Positions 58,365 to 64,000 of a DNA stretch of 64,000 bases are shown here, in pieces. Both the position numbers and the translations under genes were made by a program. Each line of letters starts with the position of its first letter. Positions within the stretch are counted from its first letter, which is position 1. The notes beneath the pieces were generated by a model. It ran no database searches and had not been told where the DNA came from. It worked only from the letters and a program-made list of their open reading frames with translations. The DNA is from Pseudomonas pudica (GTDB taxonomy: Bacteria > Pseudomonadota > Gammaproteobacteria > Pseudomonadales > Pseudomonadaceae). The stretch is taken from contig NZ_JADLJS010000005.1 of assembly GCF_015680405.1 (NCBI RefSeq), forward strand, positions 124,001 through 188,000, written 5' to 3'.

Positions 58365-60056
58365 ATGCCGGCCGAACAGGCGTTGACCGTGCTGGTTGCC
58401 GAAGACGGTGCCGCCGACCGCCTGCTGCTGGCGCAGATCGTGCGCCGTCAGGGCCATCAGGTATTCACCGCGGAAAACGGCGAGCAGGCGGTGGCGCTGT
58501 TCATCGAGCGGCGCCCGCAACTGGTGCTGCTGGATGCGTTGATGCCGGTGATGGATGGCTTCGAGGCGGCACGGCAGATCAAGGCGCTGGCGGGCGAAGC
58601 GCTGGTGCCGATCATTTTCCTGACTTCATTGAACGAGGAGGAAGGCTTGGTGCGCTGCCTGGAGGCCGGGGGTGACGACTTCATGGCCAAGCCCTACAGT
58701 GCGGTGATCCTCGGCGCCAAGATCCGCGCCATGGACCGCCTGCGACGGCTGCAGGCCACCGTGCTGGAGCAGCGCGACCAGATTGCCCGGCACCACCACC
58801 ACCTGCTCAATGAGCAGCGGGTGGCCAAGGCAGTATTCGACAAGGTGGCCCACTCCGGCTGCCTGGCCGCGCCCAACATTCGCTATCTGCAATCGCCCTA
58901 TGCGCTGTTCAATGGCGACCTGATGCTGGCCGCGTTCACCCCGTCCGGCGACATGCGGGTGCTGCTCGGCGATTTCACCGGCCACGGCCTGCCGGCGGCG
59001 GTGGGCGCGATGCCGCTGGCCGAAGTGTTCTACGGCATGACTGCCAAGGGCTACGGCATGGCGCAGATCCTGCGCGAGATGAACGCCAAGCTCAAACGTA
59101 TCCTGCCGGTGGACATGTTCTGTTGTGCGCTGCTGCTCAACCTGAGCATGCAGCGCGGTTCGGTGGAAGTGTGGAACGGCGGCATGCCCGATGGTTATCG
59201 CCTGGCAGTGGACGGTCAAGTGCTGTCGGCGCTGACTTCGCGACACCTGCCGCTGGGTATACTGGATGCCGAGCGTTTCGATGACAGTACCGAAGTGTTG
59301 CCGCTGGCGCCGGGCGAGCGCCTGCTGTTGCTGTCGGACGGCGTGCTGGACACCGCCGACGACCGGGAACGCCTGTTCGGTGTGCAGCGCCTGCTCAGGG
59401 TGCTGGCCGACAACCGTGACCCGGTGCGGTTGTTCGACGAAGTGATGCAGGCCCTGGAGCGCTTTGGCGGGCGTCCGCGCGATGACATCAGCCTGTGCGA
59501 CATTCGTATGTTCAGCGCCGAGGAGCGGGTGCCGGCGCCGATGATCTACTCTGATAGCGGCCGCTCCAGCCCGCTGGACTGGTCGCTGGGGTTCGAGGTT
59601 CGTGGCCAGAGCCTCAAGCGCTTCAATCCGGTGCCGTACCTGGTGCAGTTGTTGCAAGAGATTCACGGCCTGCGCGCGCGTACCGGCAACCTGCACAGCG
59701 TGCTCAGCGAGCTGTATTCCAATGCCTTGGAGCACGGCGTACTGGGGCTGGACTCGCAGCTCAAGTGTGATGTGCAGGGCTTTGCCGACTATTATCAGGA
59801 ACGCGCCCGGCGCCTTGGAGTGCTGACCGACGGTTACGTGCGCATCGATTTCCAGGTTGAACCGCATGCCGGCGGTGGGCGTCTGATGATCGAGGTGCGT
59901 GACAGTGGTGCGGGGTTCGATGTGCAGCGGGTGTTGTCGCGGCCCTCGCTGGAGCAGGGGCTGAGCGGGCGTGGCCTGAACCTGGTGCGGCGGCTGGCCA
60001 CCAGCGCGCACTGGAGTGAGGGCGGGCGTTGCGCGCATGTGGAGTTCGTCTGGTGA
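58365..60056 (+). CDS. hsbR: Response regulator HsbR with phosphatase and kinase domains
   Basis: The 563 aa regulator has a receiver domain with Asp57 in LLDALMPVMDG (counted from the 58365 start), a PP2C/SpoIIE phosphatase domain (~165-380, GDFTGHGLPAAVGAMPLAEV), and an HATPase kinase domain (~440-560, SELYSNALEHGVL and DSGAGF). It dephosphorylates or phosphorylates HsbA depending on its own phosphorylation by HptB. A TTG at 58353 overlaps the hsbA stop and would add four residues; ATG 58365 is preferred, though its Shine-Dalgarno is weak. Confidence 0.9.
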   Translation: MPAEQALTVLVAEDGAADRLLLAQIVRRQGHQVFTAENGEQAVALFIERRPQLVLLDALMPVMDGFEAARQIKALAGEALVPIIFLTSLNEEEGLVRCLEAGGDDFMAKPYSAVILGAKIRAMDRLRRLQATVLEQRDQIARHHHHLLNEQRVAKAVFDKVAHSGCLAAPNIRYLQSPYALFNGDLMLAAFTPSGDMRVLLGDFTGHGLPAAVGAMPLAEVFYGMTAKGYGMAQILREMNAKLKRILPVDMFCCALLLNLSMQRGSVEVWNGGMPDGYRLAVDGQVLSALTSRHLPLGILDAERFDDSTEVLPLAPGERLLLLSDGVLDTADDRERLFGVQRLLRVLADNRDPVRLFDEVMQALERFGGRPRDDISLCDIRMFSAEERVPAPMIYSDSGRSSPLDWSLGFEVRGQSLKRFNPVPYLVQLLQEIHGLRARTGNLHSVLSELYSNALEHGVLGLDSQLKCDVQGFADYYQERARRLGVLTDGYVRIDFQVEPHAGGGRLMIEVRDSGAGFDVQRVLSRPSLEQGLSGRGLNLVRRLATSAHWSEGGRCAHVEFVW

Positions 60057-60104
60057 GCCACGGGTTGGCTCGGGCATAATCTGGCTTGATCAAGGAGTGA
60101 ACAA

Positions 60105-60452
60105 GTGACTGACTTGCATATTGACCACAAGGTACTCAGTGACCTGCGTGCGGTCATGGAAGATGGCTACCTGCAGTTGGTGCAGACTTTTCTCGACGAT
60201 TCCGAACGGCGCCTGGGCCAGCTGCACGCGGCCAAAAGTGCCGAAGAGCTCGGTTCCGCAGCCCACAGTTTCAAGGGCAGCAGCAGCAACATGGGCGCGT
60301 TTGCGTTGGCCAGCTTGTGCCAGCAACTGGAGGAGCGTGCAAGGCAGCGTCCTTTGTATGGCATCGAGGACCTGATCAACCGCATCGACCACGAATTCAT
60401 CGAGGTGCAGCGCTTCTACCAAAGTGAGCAGCAACGCATTTTGGCGGGTTGA
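60105..60452 (+). CDS. hptB: Histidine phosphotransfer protein HptB
   Basis: The 115 aa four-helix phosphorelay protein has the acceptor His54 in AAHSFKGSSSNMGA. It receives phosphate from several hybrid kinases and passes it to HsbR. The start is a GTG at 60105 with AAGGAG nine bases upstream. Spacing from hsbR is 48 bp, so hsbA-hsbR-hptB is probably one transcript. Confidence 0.93.
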   Translation: MTDLHIDHKVLSDLRAVMEDGYLQLVQTFLDDSERRLGQLHAAKSAEELGSAAHSFKGSSSNMGAFALASLCQQLEERARQRPLYGIEDLINRIDHEFIEVQRFYQSEQQRILAG

Positions 60453-60459
60453 TACAAGA

Positions 60460-60479
60460 CTTGGCGCGAGTCTTGCCTG
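60460..60479 (+). promoter_or_regulatory. Sigma-54 promoter of fliK
   Basis: TTGGCGCGAGTCTTGCCT: GG at 60463-60464, ten bases, GC at 60475-60476. It is 49 bp before fliK, giving it its own promoter separate from the hsb genes. Confidence 0.8.
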
Positions 60480-60524
60480 TCTCTGGCTGGATGTTTTTTT
60501 TGTTTCTGGCGCGGAGACCGCTCG

Positions 60525-61793
60525 ATGCCTGTCGCACCCAACCCATTGTTGCAAGGCAACGCCATTGCCAACACCTCGCGCTCGGCCCCCGTACAGGCCG
60601 ACAAGCCGCTGCAGGCGCCGGGCGACAAGGGCGACGGCTTCGGCCAGGTAATGGCCAGGCAGGGTCGAGACAAGGCTGCCGGGCAGGACGACAAGGTCGC
60701 CCAGACCAAGCCCAAGGACAAGCCCGAGGCGGCACAGGGCGGCAAGAAAGACCCTGCCGACAAACCCGCGGTTGCCGATGACGGCAAACAATTGCCAGCC
60801 GACGACCAGGCCCAGGCCGACACCGGCTTGCGCGATGCCAGCCTGGTGGCCGGCCAGGTAACCGACGCCCAGCCTGGCGCACAACTGATCCAGGCCCAGG
60901 CCGAAGCGGTGGCGCCGGTGTTGCAGGCCGCCACGGCGCAGGCGCAGGTCACCGCCGAGCTGCCCGAGGAGCCGCTCGCCGAGGAAGCCTTCGACCCTGA
61001 CTCCGACCCTTTGGCCAACCTGCCTACCCTGCGCCTGGCGCTGGAACAAAGCGCCCAGGCCAAGGGGGCGACGTCGGCGCATGCCTTGGACCCTTCGCAA
61101 GCTCAGGGCGAAGAGGGGCAGATGGCCGTCAATACCTTGGCGAATCTGGTCGAGAATGCCGAGGGTGAAACGGGCGAGCCTGGCGACAAGGCCTTTGCTG
61201 GCTTGCTCGAAGATGGCCTGAAAGACACCAAGAGCGCTGGCAGCGATACACGCGTAGACGATTTCGCCAACCGCCTGGCCAACCTGACCCAGGCTGCCAC
61301 GGCCAAGACCGCCAATGCCGTGCCGGCCAATGCCAGCCCATTGCACCAACCGTTGCCGATGAATCAGAACGCCTGGGCCGAGGGCCTGGTCAACCGGGTC
61401 ATGTACCTGTCCAGCCAGAACCTCAAATCGGCGGATATCCAGCTGGAGCCGGCGGAACTGGGCCGCCTGGACATTCGCGTCAATGTTGCGACGGACCAGT
61501 CGACCCAGGTCACCTTCATCAGCGGCCACGCCGGCGTGCGTGACGCCCTCGACAGCCAGGTGCACCGCCTGCGCGAGTTGTTCGCCCAGCAGGGGCTGGC
61601 ACAGCCGGACGTCAACGTGGCCGACCAGTCGCGCGGGCAGCAGCAACAGCAGCAGGGGCAGGCACAGGGCAGCAACCTGTCCGGGGTGGCGGCGCGCCGG
61701 GCCGAGCAGGGTGGGGCAGAGGCAGTCGATAGCGCAAGGCCTGTGGAGCAGCAGGTGGTTGTTGGCGACAGTGCGGTCGATTATTACGCCTGA
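60525..61793 (+). CDS. fliK: Flagellar hook-length control protein FliK
   Basis: The 422 aa exported ruler has a long, low-complexity N-terminal part rich in Gln, Ala and Lys (GGKKDPADKPAVADDGKQ and similar). The C-terminal specificity-switch domain (~285-380) has the conserved QLEPAELGRLDIRVNVATD and AGVRDALDSQVHRLRELFAQ. ATG 60525 is used; the gene is separate from hptB and has a sigma-54 promoter. The N-terminal part varies widely among species. Confidence 0.93.
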   Translation: MPVAPNPLLQGNAIANTSRSAPVQADKPLQAPGDKGDGFGQVMARQGRDKAAGQDDKVAQTKPKDKPEAAQGGKKDPADKPAVADDGKQLPADDQAQADTGLRDASLVAGQVTDAQPGAQLIQAQAEAVAPVLQAATAQAQVTAELPEEPLAEEAFDPDSDPLANLPTLRLALEQSAQAKGATSAHALDPSQAQGEEGQMAVNTLANLVENAEGETGEPGDKAFAGLLEDGLKDTKSAGSDTRVDDFANRLANLTQAATAKTANAVPANASPLHQPLPMNQNAWAEGLVNRVMYLSSQNLKSADIQLEPAELGRLDIRVNVATDQSTQVTFISGHAGVRDALDSQVHRLRELFAQQGLAQPDVNVADQSRGQQQQQQGQAQGSNLSGVAARRAEQGGAEAVDSARPVEQQVVVGDSAVDYYA

Positions 61794-61803
61794 TAACCGT
61801 TAG

Positions 61804-61843
61804 CCTGAGCCGGCCTCTTCGCGGGCGTGCCCGCGAAGAAGGC
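61804..61843. repeat. REP element after fliK
   Basis: CCGGCCTCTTCGCGGGCGTG, CCCGCGAAGAAGGC, a short palindrome. Confidence 0.75.
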
Positions 61844-61881
61844 AGCACCGCAAAACCTGCTGGAACCCATCCTCTGCGAAA

Positions 61882-61901
61882 TCTGGCATAACACTTGCTC
61901 A
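61882..61901 (+). promoter_or_regulatory. Sigma-54 promoter of fliLMNO
   Basis: TGGCATAACACTTGCTC: GG at 61885-61886, ten bases, GC at 61897-61898, 49 bp before fliL. Confidence 0.85.
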
Positions 61902-61949
61902 AGCCAAGCCATCCTCCCTTGAACCCCCGATGGACGACGGATTATTGGC

Positions 61950-62447
61950 ATGGCGAAGAGCGAAGCAGTCAAAGACCCCGCCACTAAAGGCAAACTCAAG
62001 CTGATCCTGCTGGCAGTCGTCGGCCTGTTGCTGGCGATCGGCCTTTCGGTGGGCGCTACCTGGTTCATCATGCACAAGAGCGAGCCGGCCCCGGCCGCCG
62101 ATCCTGCAGCCAGCAACGTCAAGCCAGCGGCCATCTACGAAGCGCTGGCCCCGGCCTTCGTGGTCAATTTCAACCAGAACGGCCGCCAGCGCTACATGCA
62201 GGTGAGCATCACCCTGCAAGCGCGCAGCCAGGCTGACTTGGATGCGCTCAAGGTGCACATGCCGGTGATCCGCAACAACCTGGTGATGATGTTCTCCGGG
62301 CAAGGCTTCGACACCCTGGCCGGCAGCCCGGTGGGGCAGGAAATGTTGCGCCAGAAGGCCACCGCAGTGGTTCAGGAAGTGGCGCAGAAGGAAGTCGGCA
62401 AGCCGGTCGTCGACCAGTTGCTGTTCACCAATTTCGTATTGCAGTAG
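61950..62447 (+). CDS. fliL: Flagellar basal body protein FliL
   Basis: The 165 aa single-pass inner-membrane protein supports the stator. The membrane helix is at ~17-39, and the periplasmic part contains FVVNFNQNGRQRYMQVSITL and ends DQLLFTNFVLQ. It begins the fliLMNO unit and lies 9 bp before fliM. Confidence 0.94.
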   Translation: MAKSEAVKDPATKGKLKLILLAVVGLLLAIGLSVGATWFIMHKSEPAPAADPAASNVKPAAIYEALAPAFVVNFNQNGRQRYMQVSITLQARSQADLDALKVHMPVIRNNLVMMFSGQGFDTLAGSPVGQEMLRQKATAVVQEVAQKEVGKPVVDQLLFTNFVLQ

Positions 62448-62456
62448 GAGTCCGCA

Positions 62457-63425
62457 ATGGCCGTACAGGACCTGCTGTCCCAGGATGAAATCGATGCCCT
62501 GTTGCATGGCGTCGACGACGGGCTGGTGCAGACCGAGAGTGCATCCGAGCCTGGCAGCATCAAAAGCTACGACCTGACCAGTCAGGACCGTATCGTGCGG
62601 GGTCGCATGCCGACCCTGGAAATGATCAACGAGCGTTTCGCCCGTTACACCCGTATCAGCATGTTCAACCTGCTGCGCCGCTCCGCCGACGTGGCGGTGG
62701 GTGGCGTGCAGGTGATGAAGTTCGGCGAATACGTGCACTCGCTGTACGTGCCGACCAGCCTCAACCTGGTCAAGATCAAGCCGCTGCGCGGTACCTCGCT
62801 GTTCATCCTCGACGCCAAGCTGGTGTTCAAGCTGGTGGACAACTTCTTCGGCGGCGACGGCCGCCACGCCAAGATCGAAGGCCGCGAGTTCACCCCCACC
62901 GAGTTGCGCGTGGTGCGCATGGTGCTGGACCAGTGTTTCGTCGACCTCAAGGAAGCCTGGCAGGCAATCATGCCGGTCACCTTCGAGTACATGAACTCCG
63001 AGGTAAACCCGGCCATGGCCAACATTGTCGGCCCCAGCGAGGCAGTGGTGGTATCCACCTTCCACATCGAGCTGGACGGCGGTGGCGGCGACCTGCATGT
63101 GACCATGCCGTACTCGATGATCGAGCCGGTGCGGGAAATGCTGGATGCTGGTTTCCAGTCCGACCTGGACGACCAGGACGAGCGCTGGGTCAAGGCCCTG
63201 CGCGAGGACGTGCTGGACGTTGCCGTGCCGCTGACCGCCACGGTTGCCCGGCGCCAGCTGAAGCTGCGCGACATCCTGCACATGCAGCCCGGCGATGTGA
63301 TCCCGGTGGAACTGCCCGAGCACCTGGTGCTGCGCGCCAACGGCGTGCCGTCGTTCAAGGCGCGCCTGGGTTCGCACAAGGGCAACCTGGCGCTGCAGAT
63401 CATCGACCCGATCGAACGCCGCTGA
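62457..63425 (+). CDS. fliM: Flagellar switch protein FliM
   Basis: The 322 aa rotor protein has the N-terminal CheY-P-binding peptide LLSQDEIDALLHG, the middle domain with RTSLFILDAKLVFKLVDNFF-like sequence, and the SpoA C-terminal domain (ARRQLKLRDILHMQPGDVIP). It works with FliG and FliN to set rotation direction. The spacing to fliL and fliN is short. Confidence 0.96.
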   Translation: MAVQDLLSQDEIDALLHGVDDGLVQTESASEPGSIKSYDLTSQDRIVRGRMPTLEMINERFARYTRISMFNLLRRSADVAVGGVQVMKFGEYVHSLYVPTSLNLVKIKPLRGTSLFILDAKLVFKLVDNFFGGDGRHAKIEGREFTPTELRVVRMVLDQCFVDLKEAWQAIMPVTFEYMNSEVNPAMANIVGPSEAVVVSTFHIELDGGGGDLHVTMPYSMIEPVREMLDAGFQSDLDDQDERWVKALREDVLDVAVPLTATVARRQLKLRDILHMQPGDVIPVELPEHLVLRANGVPSFKARLGSHKGNLALQIIDPIERR

Positions 63426-63472
63426 CGGCGTGCCGGTCGCTCATAACGAATTGAATGCCTGTCGAGGAAACC

Positions 63473-63943
63473 ATGGCTAACGAAAACGAGATCACCTCTG
63501 CAGAGGACCAGGCGCTGGCCGATGAATGGGCTGCGGCACTGGAAGAAACCGGTGCTGCCGGCCAGGCAGATATCGATGCACTCCTGGGTGGCGACACCGG
63601 TAGCAGCACTGGCGGCGCGGGCCGCCTGCCGATGGAGGAGTTCGCCAGCTCGCCGAAGCCGAGCGAAAACGTCAGCCTCGAAGGCCCTAACCTGGACGTG
63701 ATCCTGGATATCCCGGTGAACATTTCCATGGAAGTGGGCAGCACCGAGATCAACATCCGCAACCTGCTGCAGCTCAACCAGGGCTCGGTGATCGAACTCG
63801 ACCGCCTGGCCGGCGAGCCGCTCGACGTGCTGGTCAACGGCACGCTGATCGCCCATGGCGAAGTGGTGGTGGTCAACGAGAAGTTCGGCATCCGCCTGAC
63901 CGACGTGATCAGCCCCAGCGAACGTATCAAGAAGCTGCGCTGA
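63473..63943 (+). CDS. fliN: Flagellar switch protein FliN
   Basis: The 156 aa switch protein has an acidic N-terminal extension of about 70 residues, usual in Pseudomonas, and the SpoA domain (ILDIPVNISMEVGSTEINIR and GEVVVVNEKFGIRLTDVISP). ATG 63473 has GAGGAAACC upstream; a longer in-frame start at 63455 is not needed. Confidence 0.95.
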   Translation: MANENEITSAEDQALADEWAAALEETGAAGQADIDALLGGDTGSSTGGAGRLPMEEFASSPKPSENVSLEGPNLDVILDIPVNISMEVGSTEINIRNLLQLNQGSVIELDRLAGEPLDVLVNGTLIAHGEVVVVNEKFGIRLTDVISPSERIKKLR

Positions 63944-63955
63944 GTGAAGGGCACG

Positions 63956-64000
63956 ATGCGCGCCATCGCGGCGGTCGCCGCGCTGCTCGCCAGCCAGGCC
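63956..64000 (+). CDS. fliO: FliO, N-terminal fragment
   Basis: The last 15 codons in the window read MRAIAAVAALLASQA, a hydrophobic signal-like start directly after fliN, where fliO always lies. GAAGG is seven bases before the ATG. A GTG at 63944, directly after the fliN stop, is in frame and would add four residues. The gene runs off the right edge. Confidence 0.7.
   Translation, partial: MRAIAAVAALLASQA

Overview
This window comes from a Pseudomonas of the P. putida type. The evidence is the branched-chain keto acid dehydrogenase (bkd) operon lying beside the flagellar cluster, the very GC-rich coding sequence, the abundant REP/REPIN palindromes (cores such as GCGGGTTTACCCGC flanked by GGCCTCTTC and TCCCACAGG), and flagellar promoters of the sigma-54 (-24/-12) and FliA types. 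The species cannot be fixed from the sequence alone.

Layout. (1) 1-2.0 kb: the 5' end of an azlC-like gene, a divergent LysR regulator, and a PAS-GGDEF gene broken by an internal deletion. (2) 2.0-7.7 kb: lpdV, bkdB, bkdA2 and bkdA1 on the minus strand, with the divergent regulator bkdR. (3) 7.8-10.6 kb: an MFS transporter flanked by two related proteins of unknown family. (4) 10.8-13.4 kb: flgZ, flgN, flgM and flgA on the minus strand. (5) 13.5-15.3 kb: cheV and cheR. (6) 15.6-27.3 kb: flgBCDE, a small exported protein, then flgFGHIJKL, covering rod, hook, P and L rings and hook-filament junction. (7) 27.4-43.4 kb: a flagellin-glycosylation island of nine genes with three very large glycosyltransferases, a WbqC-like protein, two methyltransferases, an FAD oxidoreductase, an RffA/WecE-type aminotransferase and a KAS III-like enzyme. 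(8) 43.6-47.2 kb: fliC, flaG, fliD, fliS, fliT. (9) 47.4-51.8 kb: the regulators fleQ, fleS and fleR. (10) 52.0-57.9 kb: fliEFGHIJ (basal body, rotor and export ATPase). (11) 58.0-60.5 kb: the HsbA-HsbR-HptB partner-switch module. (12) 60.5-64.0 kb: fliK, fliL, fliM, fliN and the first codons of fliO.

How it fits together. FleQ with RpoN would drive the sigma-54 promoters seen here upstream of flgA, flgB, flgF, fleS, fliE, fliK and fliL. FleR would activate later genes. FlgM would hold FliA until the hook is complete, after which FliA would fire the late promoters seen upstream of flgM, fliC and fliS. The glycosylation island between flgL and fliC is well placed to decorate flagellin, and its gene content fits a chain that includes an acylated, methylated 4-amino-4,6-dideoxyhexose. 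The flagellin is short (282 aa) and of the P. syringae type. There are no tRNA or rRNA genes, CRISPR arrays, insertion sequences or prophage genes in the window.
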